Notes: generated by a model from the sequence alone, not told the origin. A stretch of DNA of 64,000 nt from Cyanobacteria bacterium REEB459 (GCA_018970085.1 JAGWXD010000013.1:1-64000), one strand, 5' to 3'. Shown: positions 36,805 to 46,661, counted from the first letter of the stretch. Program-made: numbers and translations.

Positions 36805-38138
36805 TGGCTGCCTCCCTTTCTCCCCCGGCTCCGCCCCTGACCGCCGATCGCCGCGATCGCTATCTGCAAAACCTGGCCCAAATCCTCCGGTCCGCAGTGC
36901 CCGAAGACTTGGCCCTGGTGGATTTGCGGAGCCGGGCCGCCGCCTGGCTACAGGAACAAACCTTTCCCTCCCCCCGCCAGGAGGACTGGCGCTTTACCGA
37001 CCTCTCCCCCCTACTGGCCCTTGACCTGCAACCAGCCCCGGCGGTATCTGCCCCCGATCTGCCGGACTGGAGCGACCTGGGTACCCCGGCGGTACAGCTG
37101 GTGTTGGTGAATGGCCACTTTTGCTCCACCCTCTCCCAACTGGAGGGCCTACCCCCCGGAGCGATCGCCGGTAGCCTGCGTGATCTCTTGAACCAGCCCG
37201 ATCTGGCTGCCCATTTCTTACCTCGCCTGGCCCAGGCCCCTGGTCAGCAGGAGGTCTTTACCGCCCTCAATACCCTGGGCTTTGCCGATGGGGTGGGGCT
37301 GTGGATTCCCCCCCATAGCCAGGTGGAGCGACCGATCCAGATTCTCTATCTCAGCTACCCCACCCCCACCCCAGGACTGGCCCAGCCCCGTAGTCTAGTG
37401 GTGGTGGAGGCGGGCAGCCAGCTCACCCTGGTGGAGCAGTATGGGGGTGATGGGGCCTCGTCGCTCCAGCTCACCAACGGGGTGACGGAAATCTGGCTAC
37501 AGGCCAGTGCCCAGATCACCCATAGCCGCCTGCAACGGGAGGGTGAGAGCACTTTTCACATTGGCAAGACCGCCGTCATGCAGGCAGCCGATAGCCAGTA
37601 CAGTGGCACCGCCCTCCATTGGGGGGCCCAACTCAACCGCCACCACTGGGAAATCTACCAAACTGGCCCCCAAACCACCACCCATCTCCATGGCCTGGCC
37701 GCCCTGAGGGGTAGTCAGCACAGCGATACCCACAGCTTGGTGGCCCTGGGCCATCCCCATGGCCGGGTGGAACAACGCCACCGTACCATCGTGGATGACC
37801 GAGCCCATAGTGTCTTTAATGGTCGCATTGTGGTGTCCCAGGCAGCCCAGTTCACCAACGCCAGTCAGATTAACCGCAACCTGTTGCTGTCGGATCAGGC
37901 CCGGGTGGATACCAAACCCCAGTTAGAAATTGTCGCCGACAACGTCAAGTGTGCCCACGGCGCCACCGTCAGCCAGCTCCAGGCCGATGAGATTTTCTAT
38001 CTACAAAGCCGCGGCCTCAGTGCCAGTCAGGCCCAACGGTTGCTGGTCTATGCCTTCGCCATGGAAATTCTCCATACCATTCCCATCACCAGTCTACGGG
38101 AGGTCCTCAGGGCTACCCTGGCGGAATTGAGTGATTAA
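36804..38138 (+). CDS. sufD: Fe-S cluster assembly protein SufD
   Basis: A protein of about 444 residues, the SufB-like partner subunit in SufBCD. The N-terminal segment contains PSPRQEDWRFTDLSPLL, typical of SufD. The beta-helix core includes VVVEAGSQLTLVEQYGG and HTIVDDRAHSVFNGRIVV-like residues. The C-terminus has CAHGATVSQLQADEIFYLQSRGL (in parts) and carries the conserved Cys-Ala-His-Gly. ATG 36804 is preferred over GTG 36801. A 121-base gap follows before sufS. Confidence 0.95.
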   Translation: MAASLSPPAPPLTADRRDRYLQNLAQILRSAVPEDLALVDLRSRAAAWLQEQTFPSPRQEDWRFTDLSPLLALDLQPAPAVSAPDLPDWSDLGTPAVQLVLVNGHFCSTLSQLEGLPPGAIAGSLRDLLNQPDLAAHFLPRLAQAPGQQEVFTALNTLGFADGVGLWIPPHSQVERPIQILYLSYPTPTPGLAQPRSLVVVEAGSQLTLVEQYGGDGASSLQLTNGVTEIWLQASAQITHSRLQREGESTFHIGKTAVMQAADSQYSGTALHWGAQLNRHHWEIYQTGPQTTTHLHGLAALRGSQHSDTHSLVALGHPHGRVEQRHRTIVDDRAHSVFNGRIVVSQAAQFTNASQINRNLLLSDQARVDTKPQLEIVADNVKCAHGATVSQLQADEIFYLQSRGLSASQAQRLLVYAFAMEILHTIPITSLREVLRATLAELSD

Positions 38139-38171
38139 CCCTGGGGTGTTGAGACCTGTATTGATGGTTTT

Positions 38172-38206
38172 AGTCCTTGATTCTAAACTTTGAGTTTTCA
38201 ATGTTA
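38172..38206. repeat. Short dispersed-repeat-like segment between sufD and sufS
   Basis: The sequence around ATTCTAAACTTTGAGTTTTC resembles a widespread cyanobacterial intergenic repeat (AAATTTTGAATTTTGAATT type). Its presence explains the unusual gap inside an otherwise tight operon. Assignment from memory of similar repeats. Confidence 0.35.
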
Positions 38207-38259
38207 CTTTGCCCCGCAGTTGCAATTGCTCCTGAGCCCTCCGACCCATTCCCCCTCCT

Positions 38260-39528
38260 ATGACCGTCACCCAGGAACGTTCCCTCGCCCAGCAGGTCCG
38301 CGCCGACTTCCCGATTTTGCATCAGGAGGTGAACGGCCATCCCCTCATCTACTTTGATAACGCCGCCACCTCCCAAAAGCCGACGGTGGTGCTGGAGAGC
38401 CTGCAACACTACTACCAGCGGGATAATGCCAATGTGCATCGGGGCATCCATACCCTTAGTGCCCGGGCCACCGATGCCTACGAAGGGGCGCGGGATAAGG
38501 TGGCCGCCTTTGTTAACGCCGCTAGTCGAGACGAGATTGTCTTTACCCGCAATGCCAGTGAGGCCATTAACCTGGTGGCCTACAGTTGGGGCATGGGCAC
38601 CCTGCAGCCCGGCGATGAAATCATCCTCTCGGTGATGGAGCACCACAGTAACCTGGTGCCCTGGCAGTTTGTGGCCCAGCGCACCGGAGCGGTACTGCGG
38701 TTTGTGGGCCTGACCCCCGACCAAAGCTTTGACTTGGATCAGTTTCGTACCCTGATCAGCGATCGCACCCGCCTGGTGGCCATCAACCACGTCTCCAACA
38801 CCCTGGGCTGTATCAACCCGGTGGAGGAGGTGATTAAGCTGGCCCACCACTACGGCGCCAGGGTCCTAATTGACGGCTGCCAGAGCGCCCCCCACCTGCC
38901 CCTGAATTTGCAGGCCATGGGCTGTGACTGGTTTGTGGCCTCGGGCCATAAAATGTGCGGCCCCACCGGGATTGGCTTTCTCTACGGGCAGCGGTCCCTG
39001 CTCCAGGCTATGCCCCCCTTTCTGGGCGGCGGTGAAATGATTGCCGATGTGTTCCTAGACCGGGCTACCTACGCTGAACTGCCCCACAAGTTTGAGGCCG
39101 GTACCCCCGCCATCGCCGAGGCGATCGCCTTGGGGGCGGCGGTAGACTATCTTTCTATCCTGGGGATGGATCGCATTGCCGCCTACGAACACGAACTCAC
39201 CGCCTACCTTTACCAGCAAATCCAGACTATTCCCGACCTCAGCCTTTACGGTCCTCGACCCCGCAGCGACGGCAGCGGCCGCGCCGCCCTAGCTACCTTT
39301 ACCCTGGACTCCGTCCATCCCCAGGACCTGGCCACCCTGCTGGATCAATCCGGCATTGCCATTCGCTCTGGCCACCACTGCACCCAGCCCTTGCATCGCC
39401 TGCTGGGGGTAGATTCCACCGCCCGGGCCAGCCTTTACTTCTACAACACCCGGGGGGAAATCGATCGATTTATTGCGGCCCTGCAGGAAACGGTGGCGTT
39501 CTTCCGGGGAATTATGGCGGAGGATTGA
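38260..39528 (+). CDS. sufS: Group II cysteine desulfurase SufS
   Basis: A 422-residue PLP enzyme that releases sulfur from cysteine for SufBCD. The PLP lysine is in [12 protein letters not shown] (about residue 231). The active-site cysteine is in [11 protein letters not shown] (about residue 370). The N-terminal [11 protein letters not shown] is also typical. Length fits SufS rather than IscS. It ends the suf operon, convergent with the CsaB-like gene. Confidence 0.96.
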   Translation: MTVTQERSLAQQVRADFPILHQEVNGHPLIYFDNAATSQKPTVVLESLQHYYQRDNANVHRGIHTLSARATDAYEGARDKVAAFVNAASRDEIVFTRNASEAINLVAYSWGMGTLQPGDEIILSVMEHHSNLVPWQFVAQRTGAVLRFVGLTPDQSFDLDQFRTLISDRTRLVAINHVSNTLGCINPVEEVIKLAHHYGARVLIDGCQSAPHLPLNLQAMGCDWFVASGHKMCGPTGIGFLYGQRSLLQAMPPFLGGGEMIADVFLDRATYAELPHKFEAGTPAIAEAIALGAAVDYLSILGMDRIAAYEHELTAYLYQQIQTIPDLSLYGPRPRSDGSGRAALATFTLDSVHPQDLATLLDQSGIAIRSGHHCTQPLHRLLGVDSTARASLYFYNTRGEIDRFIAALQETVAFFRGIMAED

Positions 39529-39585
39529 TCCCAGTCCCCTGGTTATGGCACCGGGGGGCCACCTTGGGGTTTAATCGGGCGGTGC

Positions 39586-40653
39586 CTAGGCCAGTAGATT
39601 GTAAAGCATCTGTTGATGGAGTCGAGCCCGCTCCAGCTGGGTTTGAATCTCAACTGCTGCAAGGGGCGAGCCCTGACTATAGACCTGCCACCAGGCTTGG
39701 GTCAGGGCCTCTACCGAGGTCGGCCAGCGATGGACCCCCTGGGCATTGTGGGGATCGAGGTCAAAACCGGGCAACTTGACATCCTCCAACAGCGCCAGCA
39801 CTTTAGGATCATAGCTCAGGGCAAAACTACGACCACCGGTGGCAGCAGCCATAATCAGAGCATGGAAGCGCATGCCAATGGTCATGCGTACTCCTTGAAA
39901 TAATCCCTTCAACTGCCGTGGGTCGGCCAGACTACAGATCTGGCTGGGGCCTGTTAGATAGGTTTGGATCTGTTCAGCGATGGCTAAATCCTGGCTGGGC
40001 TGAAAGGGCACTAGCAAAATGGCGGCCTGGGTCAGATCCTGGAAGCTAGCCAGGGCCTGGGTCAGCTGCTCTAGGCGGGGGCGGGTCAACCAGGGGTGGG
40101 GCCGCAGGGCCACTGCCACCCTGGGGTTGGGTAAGTCCGCCAGGTCAGGGGCCAGGGCGGGGGTCAGGGCCCAGACCGGGTCGGCCGCCTGCAGGGCAGT
40201 CACTCCCCAGCGCGTTAACCAGGCCAGGGACCGGCTATCGCGCACACTGACGGCCTGACAACGGTTCAGGGCATAGCACCCCAGGGCCCGACTGAGGCGA
40301 TGGCGGAGAGGCCCAATGCCCTGCCCCCAGGCAATGGTTTTCAAGCCCAACCATTGGGCTAGAATCATCAAGCCAGTGTAATAAAGGGGGTTTTGTAAAC
40401 TGGTGGTATCCTGCAGCAAGCTCCCTCCTCCCCAGATTAAAACATCAGCCTGGCGCAGAGCGGCCATAATCGAACCGGGATGTTTACGGGCCAGGGCAGT
40501 CACGCCGTAGCGCTGACTGGTTTCCTCGGGGTTGCCCGATAACACCAGGGGCTCGACGGTAGGGGGTAACATTTGCAATAGGGTGGCCAGCAAGGCCTCA
40601 TCTCCGCCATTGCCCATGCCGTAATAGCCACAGAGAACTGCCTTCATCGTCAC
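39586..40653 (-). CDS. csaB: Polysaccharide pyruvyl transferase CsaB
   Basis: A 355-residue member of the CsaB/WcaK pyruvyltransferase family, which ketal-links pyruvate to cell-wall glycans (in bacilli as anchor for SLH-domain proteins). Seen: CGYYGMGNGGDEALLATLL at the start, the GGGSLLQDTTSLQNPLYY segment, and GMRFHALIMAAATGGRSFALSYDPKV near the end. In cyanobacteria it may support SLH-porin attachment to peptidoglycan-linked glycans; this is inferred. ATG 40647 is an alternative start. Confidence 0.85.
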   Translation of the reverse strand: MTMKAVLCGYYGMGNGGDEALLATLLQMLPPTVEPLVLSGNPEETSQRYGVTALARKHPGSIMAALRQADVLIWGGGSLLQDTTSLQNPLYYTGLMILAQWLGLKTIAWGQGIGPLRHRLSRALGCYALNRCQAVSVRDSRSLAWLTRWGVTALQAADPVWALTPALAPDLADLPNPRVAVALRPHPWLTRPRLEQLTQALASFQDLTQAAILLVPFQPSQDLAIAEQIQTYLTGPSQICSLADPRQLKGLFQGVRMTIGMRFHALIMAAATGGRSFALSYDPKVLALLEDVKLPGFDLDPHNAQGVHRWPTSVEALTQAWWQVYSQGSPLAAVEIQTQLERARLHQQMLYNLLA

Positions 40654-40705
40654 CTACCTGTCCCCAATCTCTCTACAATAAAGGCTGTTGTCCCATCCGA
40701 TCGCC

Positions 40706-41017
40706 ATGCACGCCCTTTCCCTGCCCACCTGGATCATCCATATTTCCAGTGTGCTGGAGTGGATGGCCGCTATGCTATTGGTCTGGCGTTTCGCCCTGGT
40801 CAGTCACCGGTTAGCCTGGCGCTGGCTCGCGATCGCCATGGTTCCAGCCCTAGTCAGTGCCATGGCCGCCTGTACCTGGCACTTTTTTGACAATGCCCCC
40901 GGACTGAGTTGGTTGGTTACCTTACAGGCGGCGCTTACCGTAATCGGTAATACCACCCTGTGTCTGGCGGCTTGGTGGATCTATCGCCAAAGCCAGAGCC
41001 CAACCCCTGGGGTATAG
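40706..41017 (+). CDS. Ycf49-like (DUF2499) membrane protein
   Basis: A 103-residue membrane protein matching the Ycf49/DUF2499 family of cyanobacteria and plastids: LPTWIIHISSVLEWMAAMLLVW at the start, ACTWHFFDNAP in the middle and three hydrophobic helices. ATG 40706 is preferred over TTG 40688. The following DUF3593 gene is 41 bases away, and the two are a familiar pair. The function is unknown. Confidence 0.8.
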   Translation: MHALSLPTWIIHISSVLEWMAAMLLVWRFALVSHRLAWRWLAIAMVPALVSAMAACTWHFFDNAPGLSWLVTLQAALTVIGNTTLCLAAWWIYRQSQSPTPGV

Positions 41018-41058
41018 CCTACTCCTGACCCTCCTACCGCTCCATAGCTCCACCCGGT

Positions 41059-41352
41059 ATGGTTGATAAAAATACCCTGTTTGCCCTCTCCCTTTTCCCC
41101 TACCTGGGGTTTCTGTGGTTCCTAACCCGTACCCAGACTACCCCTAAATTAGCCCTGGCTGGCTTCTACGGCCTGCTGGTATTTGTGGCGGTTACCATTC
41201 CAGCTGGGATGTATGCCAGCCTGGGACTGCACCAGGAACTGGCTAACATTGACTGGCTCCACGGTGGCGCCGAGGCCCTGTTGACCCTGTCTAACGTCCT
41301 GGTAGTGATGGGATTTGCCCAGGCCCAGCACCAGGATGGAGGCGGTGATTAA
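41059..41352 (+). CDS. DUF3593 membrane protein
   Basis: A 97-residue protein with three hydrophobic helices. Its core FPYLGFLWFLTRTQTTPKLALAGFYGLLVFV and HGGAEALLTLSNVLVVMG fit the DUF3593 family found in cyanobacteria and plastid-bearing eukaryotes. It probably shares a transcript with the Ycf49-like gene. The end overlaps the end of the convergent TPR gene by four bases. Confidence 0.75.
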   Translation: MVDKNTLFALSLFPYLGFLWFLTRTQTTPKLALAGFYGLLVFVAVTIPAGMYASLGLHQELANIDWLHGGAEALLTLSNVLVVMGFAQAQHQDGGGD

Positions 41353-42503
41353 GGCTGGGAAGCCCAGAATTCAATCAATTCCCGGGCCCGCTGAGCCCCA
41401 GCCTGATTACCCTGCTGCTGATATAAAACAACGGCGGAGTTAATCGCATACTTAGCCTGATCCCGTTGGCCCTGGCCCCAAAGTGCCAAACCCAGGTTAT
41501 AAAGAACAGAGGGATTTTCGGGCATGGCTTTGGCTACGATGCGGTAGGAGATGGCGGCCCGCAGGTACTGTTGCCGTCCCAACAGCAACTGGCCCAACAG
41601 GGCATGGGCCGGAATTAAATCGGGATTGACCCGCACAGCCTTCAACAGATGACCCAGGGCAGCCTCTGGCTGACCGACCTGATAGAGTATGTAGCCCATC
41701 TGGTAATTAGCCTCGTCGTTGTCAGGCTTCAGAGCAAGGGCTTTTTTTAAATTCTGGCGGGCTACCTCTGGCTGACCCAATAGGGAATAGAGGCTGGCGG
41801 CTTTGACGTAAAGGCTGTCTTGACGGGGATTAGCCTTGATGCCCTGAGTCAGGTAATCGATGGCCTGATCGTAGTTTTTCGCCTGGATAGCCAGATTACT
41901 AAGACCAATCAGGGCTTGAAAGTTACCCGGGTTGATGCCCACCAGGCTTGTGTAGGTCTGGGTAGCGGCCTGGTAGTCCTGGCGTTGTAGCTGGATAGCA
42001 GCCACCCCCAGGTAGGCATTGGCCTCCTTAGGGGCATTCTGAAGAATGGCTTGATAGGTGGCCAGGGCTTCGTCAGAGTTGCCATTGCGGAAAAGACTAT
42101 GGGCGAGTCCATAGCGGAAGGCCAGATTGTCGCCCTCTAGAGCAATGGCCTGGCGATAGGCAGCGACGGCCTCTGGGTAATTTTGTTGTTGGATGTAAAG
42201 GTAACCCAGGCCAGAAAAAATACGGGGATTGGCTGAATCAACCGCAGCAGCTTGCTGGTAAATAGCGATGGCACCCGCATAGTCCTTGGCCTTAAGCCGT
42301 CTCTGGCCCTGACGCAACAAGCTTTCTAGTTGACTTTGCTGGGCAGCGGTGAGGTTACTGGTGGCCAGCAACAGACCGGCATCGGCGCCCCTTAACTGTA
42401 CCGAGGAGACGCCAGAACCTTGGGCCGTAGCTGGGGCGGGCATCAGGGCGCACAAGCCCAAACCAGCTGCCACAAAACCACCCACCACAGAATTTCGTTT
42501 CAC
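41349..42503 (-). CDS. Exported TPR-repeat protein
   Basis: A 384-residue protein with a signal peptide (about 1-28, ending APATA) and about eight tetratricopeptide repeats from residue 60 to 370. Recurrent pattern: AI-YQQA-A-D--NP--F-GLGYLY. It should be a periplasmic or lumenal protein-protein interaction scaffold. No enzymatic domain is present. It stands alone. Confidence 0.8.
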   Translation of the reverse strand: MKRNSVVGGFVAAGLGLCALMPAPATAQGSGVSSVQLRGADAGLLLATSNLTAAQQSQLESLLRQGQRRLKAKDYAGAIAIYQQAAAVDSANPRIFSGLGYLYIQQQNYPEAVAAYRQAIALEGDNLAFRYGLAHSLFRNGNSDEALATYQAILQNAPKEANAYLGVAAIQLQRQDYQAATQTYTSLVGINPGNFQALIGLSNLAIQAKNYDQAIDYLTQGIKANPRQDSLYVKAASLYSLLGQPEVARQNLKKALALKPDNDEANYQMGYILYQVGQPEAALGHLLKAVRVNPDLIPAHALLGQLLLGRQQYLRAAISYRIVAKAMPENPSVLYNLGLALWGQGQRDQAKYAINSAVVLYQQQGNQAGAQRARELIEFWASQP

Positions 42504-42610
42504 AGTCGATCCTCCTCGATAAGCCTGGAATTAATTTGTTTCCAGTTCGTTATGGTTTTTAATAGTAATACATATTTTACCCCCTCCGGAATTTTAATTG
42601 AAAACGAGTA

Positions 42611-43951
42611 TCAATTAATACCTCTCTCCGGTCGAGTACTTAGCCAGCGGGGCAAGGCAGCAGCCAGGGTCAGGGCTCGTCCTGCCATCAAGGCGGTGAG
42701 GGCTAGCCAGAGTAGATGGACACTGGCGATCGCCTGGGCCGCCAGGGCTAGGGGAAAAAATCCCAGCACTGCCGCCAGTACGGTGCCATTACGAAGAATA
42801 GTGCTGGCGGTAAGCCCCAGAAAAAACCCATCTAGCAGGTAGGCAATGGCACCCCATCCCAGTACGGGCATTAGCCACCCCCGCAGGCTGCGCACCTGGG
42901 TCAGGACCTCAGGGTGACTGGTGAGCAGACCAAAGAGGGCCTGGGGAAAGCCCATAAAAACCGTGGCAAACCCCAGGCCCATGAGTAGACTGGCAACCCC
43001 TCCCAGCCGTAGCAGCCCCCCCAGACCCTGGCGATCGCCGGTGCCATGGCAGCGACCGGCAAAGCTTTCGGTGGCAAAGGCAATCCCATCGATGAAGTAG
43101 GCTGACAGGGTAACCACCTGGAGTAGCAGCGTATTAGCTGCTAGTACCAGACTTCCCAGACTGGCGCTAATCCGGGTGAACAGGGCGAAACTCAGGATTA
43201 AAACTGTGGTGCGAATTAAAATATCCCGGTTGAGAGATAAAATTTCTCGTAATTTTTCTCCCTGCCATAGCTGGGGTAGCCAGGCAGCCAGAGGCTGTCT
43301 GCCCACAACCCTGGCGATTATCCCCAGTCCTGCCACTAACATCAAGTATTGACTTAAGGCCGTAGCCAGACCGGCACCGGCACTGGCCCAGCCCCACTGG
43401 CGAATAAACAGATAATTCAGGGCGATGTTACTGCCGTTGCCCACCAGGGATAGCAGGATTACCCCGCGGCCCTTTTCCAGCCCCAGACACCAGCCCACCA
43501 CTACCAGATTCAGAAGCACTGCCGGGGCATCCCAAATGCGGGCCTGATAAAAGGCATACCCCGCTAGTTTAAGGTCGGCTTCTGCCCCCAGCAGGGCAAA
43601 CCCCCAGTTTCGAATCGGCACCTGTAAAATCAGCAGGCCGACCCCTAAGCCCAGGGCGATAATGCCATGGCGGAACAAAATCAGCAGGGTTTCCTCGGGT
43701 TGTTGTCGCCCCATTGCCTGGGCCGTCAGGCCGGTGGTGCCCATGCGCAGAAAGCCAAAGGCCCAGTAAACCACATTAAAAATTGTTGTGGCCAGGGCTA
43801 CTCCTCCCAGATGGTGAATGTCCCCCAGGTGACCCAGAAAGGCCGTATCGACCAGGCCCGCCAGAGGCACCATGAGATTAGCAATGATGTTGGCCAGGGC
43901 AAGGCGGAGGAAACTTCGCCACCAGGGAGTCGAACCGGAAGAAAGGGGCAT
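42611..43951 (-). CDS. MATE-family efflux transporter (DinF-like)
   Basis: A 446-residue multidrug and toxin extrusion transporter with about 12 membrane helices. The start LALANIIANLMVPLAGLVDTAFLGHLG is typical of the DinF branch. A second half begins around DILIRTTVLILSFALFTRISA. These exchange Na+ or H+ for organic cations or other metabolites. The substrate cannot be told. It is not linked to other transport genes. Confidence 0.87.
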   Translation of the reverse strand: MPLSSGSTPWWRSFLRLALANIIANLMVPLAGLVDTAFLGHLGDIHHLGGVALATTIFNVVYWAFGFLRMGTTGLTAQAMGRQQPEETLLILFRHGIIALGLGVGLLILQVPIRNWGFALLGAEADLKLAGYAFYQARIWDAPAVLLNLVVVGWCLGLEKGRGVILLSLVGNGSNIALNYLFIRQWGWASAGAGLATALSQYLMLVAGLGIIARVVGRQPLAAWLPQLWQGEKLREILSLNRDILIRTTVLILSFALFTRISASLGSLVLAANTLLLQVVTLSAYFIDGIAFATESFAGRCHGTGDRQGLGGLLRLGGVASLLMGLGFATVFMGFPQALFGLLTSHPEVLTQVRSLRGWLMPVLGWGAIAYLLDGFFLGLTASTILRNGTVLAAVLGFFPLALAAQAIASVHLLWLALTALMAGRALTLAAALPRWLSTRPERGIN

Positions 43952-44001
43952 GCCGGAGCCAGGATAGACAATCTCAGTGACACAGGCCCCGCCAGGGCTG
44001 G

Positions 44002-44715
44002 CTAAAACGGCTCAAAAATGTAGTTATCTGCGTAGTGTTGAGCCCTGGCTTGGTCGTCCTGACTACGCACGGTCCAGGTAATTAAGGGGATATGGAAAAT
44101 ATCTCGCAACACCGTGGTACACCGTTTGGACAGGGCCTGCAGGTCGTAGGCGATGAAGTGGGGCTGGCTAATCCAATTGACTAGTAAATTACTATGAATC
44201 ATCGATAAATGCCAGGGCCTGGAGGACTGGCTGAAGTCACTGGAGAGCTGACCCCGCCAGATTTCTGGAGCATGGTGATGGAACCATTGCAGGGCCAGGG
44301 GATTAAAGGACTGAACCGCAAATTCTCCCCGATAGGTTTTCAGGGTTCTCAGTAGGGCGGCTTCTAGGGGGCCGACCCGGCCCTGGTTTTTAATTTCTAA
44401 CAGTAGGGGCACGCGGCCGTTGACCAAGGCTAGCACTTCCCCCAGGCAGGGAATGGTTTGGTCAGTGTGGTAAAGGCGATACTGCCTGAGGCTGGCCAGG
44501 GTTTGTTGAGCAATGCGACCTGGCTGACCGGTGAGGCGATTCAGGGTGTTGTCATGGAACACGGCTAATTGCCCATCGGCCAGGAGTTGCAGGTCAAGTT
44601 CGATGGGGTGATTAGCGGCGATCGCCGCCTCAAAGGCCAGCAAAGAATTTTCCGGAATCTCCTGACCCCAGTGTAGGCCTCGATGGGCGATCGGTTGAGT
44701 GGTAATCCAATCCAT
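44002..44715 (-). CDS. Glycerophosphodiester phosphodiesterase family protein
   Basis: A 237-residue GDPD/UgpQ-type TIM-barrel enzyme that splits glycerophosphodiesters into glycerol 3-phosphate and alcohol. Catalytic motifs: AHRGLHWGQEIPENSLLAFEAA with the first His and Glu, ELDLQLLADGQLAVFHDNTLNRLTG with Glu-x-Asp and the second His. A C-terminal WTVRSQDD is typical. There is no signal peptide, so it should be cytoplasmic. Confidence 0.87.
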   Translation of the reverse strand: MDWITTQPIAHRGLHWGQEIPENSLLAFEAAIAANHPIELDLQLLADGQLAVFHDNTLNRLTGQPGRIAQQTLASLRQYRLYHTDQTIPCLGEVLALVNGRVPLLLEIKNQGRVGPLEAALLRTLKTYRGEFAVQSFNPLALQWFHHHAPEIWRGQLSSDFSQSSRPWHLSMIHSNLLVNWISQPHFIAYDLQALSKRCTTVLRDIFHIPLITWTVRSQDDQARAQHYADNYIFEPF

Positions 44716-44756
44716 GACCAGGGATTGTAGACCAGAGCCATAGCTGCAAGGTTAAG

Positions 44757-44782
44757 CCAGACTTAATATCCAGACTTAATAT
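44757..44782. repeat. Perfect 13-bp tandem duplication
   Basis: CCAGACTTAATAT occurs twice head to tail in the short gap upstream of the GDPD gene. Confidence 0.9.
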
Positions 44783-44831
44783 ATGGTCTGCTAGGGGCTA
44801 GTCTGCTAGCCTGGCGGGGAGCCATCGGCGA

Positions 44832-45425
44832 CTATGGCCAACCGACGACGATGGCCATTACCTGATCGGGGTTATCTACCCGGTAAGCTTGTATCCCTGC
44901 TGCCCTGGCGGCTTCTACATTGCGACTGCCGTCATCAAAGAAGGCAACCGATGCGGGCGGGGTATGCAGGCGGGTTAGGACATGGTTAAAAATGTCTCCG
45001 CTGGGCTTCATCAGCCCCAACTCGTAGGACAGAAATAGTTGATCAAAATACTTAAAGAAATCATAGCGATCGCGCAGTTTTTGGTAATGGGCCGCATTGG
45101 TATTGGACAATAGCGACAGGTGATAGTGGGGTTGCAGCCTGGCCAGCATGGTCTCACAATTGGGCAGGGGAGCCTGAACCACCTCTAAAAATTCCTGTTT
45201 AAGCTGCTCAGGGGTGATATCAACGGCAAATTCTTCAATAAAGGCCACTGCAAACTGATCAAAATTGGTGCGCCCCGACTCAAAATCAACCGTACTTAAG
45301 GCCGTCACCCAAAGCTGATGTAGTTCTGCCATCGGCAGCGATCGCCGCAACAATTTTTCCATCCGCTGCTGCCATTCCAACTCCACCAGCACGCCCCCCA
45401 TGTCTAAAACAATGTGGCTAATCAT
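44832..45425 (-). CDS. HAD-superfamily hydrolase (YihX-like)
   Basis: A protein of about 197 residues of the HAD IA group. Motif I is IVLDMGGVLVE, where the second Asp of DxD is Gly, as in YihX-type phosphatases. Motif II is around LLSNTNAAH, the lysine is in LMKPSGDIF, and motif IV is FFDDGSRNVEAARAAGI. The expected reaction is dephosphorylation of a small phosphorylated metabolite; the substrate is unknown. ATG 45425 is a natural start; an upstream ATG at 45434 adds three residues. Confidence 0.82.
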   Translation of the reverse strand: MISHIVLDMGGVLVELEWQQRMEKLLRRSLPMAELHQLWVTALSTVDFESGRTNFDQFAVAFIEEFAVDITPEQLKQEFLEVVQAPLPNCETMLARLQPHYHLSLLSNTNAAHYQKLRDRYDFFKYFDQLFLSYELGLMKPSGDIFNHVLTRLHTPPASVAFFDDGSRNVEAARAAGIQAYRVDNPDQVMAIVVGWP

Positions 45426-45832
45426 AATCACCAATCCCCTGCTGTTGCTGTGGTTCCAATTTACTTTAGATGGCCCGGGGTTTTCAAACCAGCCGGCGAC
45501 GGAGCAAGCCGAGCTGGGGCTGACCTTGTATTACTTTGCATGAATTTGTATTAAGTACTAATTTGTATTAAAGAGTGAAGTCACCTAACGTTTTGTGACC
45601 GTCCTGGTCGTACAGGGTGGTTGGGATGGGGCTTAAAACCCTTGGTTTTCGGTAACTGGGGCGCAGCAGTGGGCCTAGCCTAAAGCCGGTAGAGGGGGGG
45701 TTGCAAGAATAGTTCATAGTTAGCCAGGGGAAAGTTGGCTAGGCTAAAAGCAACCATGGGGCTCTGCCTCAGCACCAGGACTACCTGGTGTTTACCTCGT
45801 CTGGTTCAAGCACCGCTTTTAGAGTGATCCCT
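45426..45832. other. Intergenic region with a repeated octamer
   Basis: No gene is visible. TTGTATTA occurs three times (45526-45533, 45546-45553, 45563-45570) in an AT-rich patch. The last two copies are part of a 12-bp direct repeat AATTTGTATTAA spaced 17 bases apart. The rest is GC-rich without clear structure. Confidence 0.5.
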
Positions 45833-46354
45833 ATGCACAGCCTATCCTCCTCTAGGTCCCTTAATTGGGTGAATGTATTTTTAGTTGCCCTGATGTTCTG
45901 GTTCAGCAGTAGCCTGCTAATGGACTTGGTGGTGATGCCCGGTCTGTTCGTCAGCGGCATGCTCAGCCAGCCCCAGTTTGCTCCTGCCGGCTACACCCTA
46001 TTTTGGCTATTTAATCGATTGGAACTGCTGGCGGCCGCCGTTGTCTTAACCGGGCTACTGGTGCATCGCCAGTACCCGGCTGAAGACCGGGTGGTGGTCA
46101 GTGGTTTGCGCAGTCGCTGGGCGGTAGAGGTAGCCCTGGCCCTACTGGCTATTACCCTGGTGGTTACTTACGGACTATCGCCAGCCATGGGTGCTCTGGG
46201 TCTTGCCCTTGATCCCTTCGCCACTGGGCTGGGTTTACCCGAGGGCATGAACCAGCTCCATGGCTTCTATTTTGGTCTGGAAGCTTTGAAGTTAGTGGGC
46301 TGTGGGGCGTTGCTCAAGTTTTACTTTCAGGACCTGGGCCAATCCCAACTCTAA
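45833..46354 (+). CDS. Conserved cyanobacterial four-helix membrane protein
   Basis: A protein of about 173 residues with four hydrophobic helices: VFLVALMFWFSSSLLMDLVVMP, then YTLFWLFNRLELLAAAVVL, then VALALLAITLVVTYGLSP, then GFYFGLEALKLVGCGALL. The layout resembles DUF4149-like proteins, but I am not sure of the family. ATG 45833 is preferred over GTG 45788. A triplicated octamer lies upstream. Confidence 0.6.
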   Translation: MHSLSSSRSLNWVNVFLVALMFWFSSSLLMDLVVMPGLFVSGMLSQPQFAPAGYTLFWLFNRLELLAAAVVLTGLLVHRQYPAEDRVVVSGLRSRWAVEVALALLAITLVVTYGLSPAMGALGLALDPFATGLGLPEGMNQLHGFYFGLEALKLVGCGALLKFYFQDLGQSQL

Positions 46355-46443
46355 CCCTGGCTTGGTCCCCAGGGGACCAGGTCAGACCGGAATCGAGTAA
46401 CCCAGGTAGGAGTAATCTAGATAGTTTGTTCTATGATCGGCTT

Positions 46444-46647
46444 ATGAGTGGCGATTCCCCATCCATCCAACCCCCGGCTGGTGCCCCTGCACCTGACTCT
46501 GGCAATCAAGAACCCCAGCCAGGTTTTGGCTGGACAGCTTACGCTGAACGGCTGAACGGTCGGTTTGCCATGGTGGGGTTTGTGGCCCTGCTGGTGCTAG
46601 AATTCTTCACCCACCAAGATTTTTTTACCTGGCTGGGACTCCGCTAG
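46444..46647 (+). CDS. High-light-inducible protein (HLIP)
   Basis: A protein of about 67 residues with one membrane helix of the chlorophyll a/b-binding type: AERLNGRFAMVGFVALLVLE carries the ExxNGRxAMxG motif. HLIPs bind chlorophyll and carotenoid in thylakoids and protect photosystem II assembly and chlorophyll synthesis under stress. The N-terminus is Pro-rich. A TATGAT lies directly before the ATG, so the true start or promoter position is unsettled (TTG 46426 is in frame). Confidence 0.88.
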   Translation: MSGDSPSIQPPAGAPAPDSGNQEPQPGFGWTAYAERLNGRFAMVGFVALLVLEFFTHQDFFTWLGLR

Positions 46648-46661
46648 GGGGCGATCGCGGC

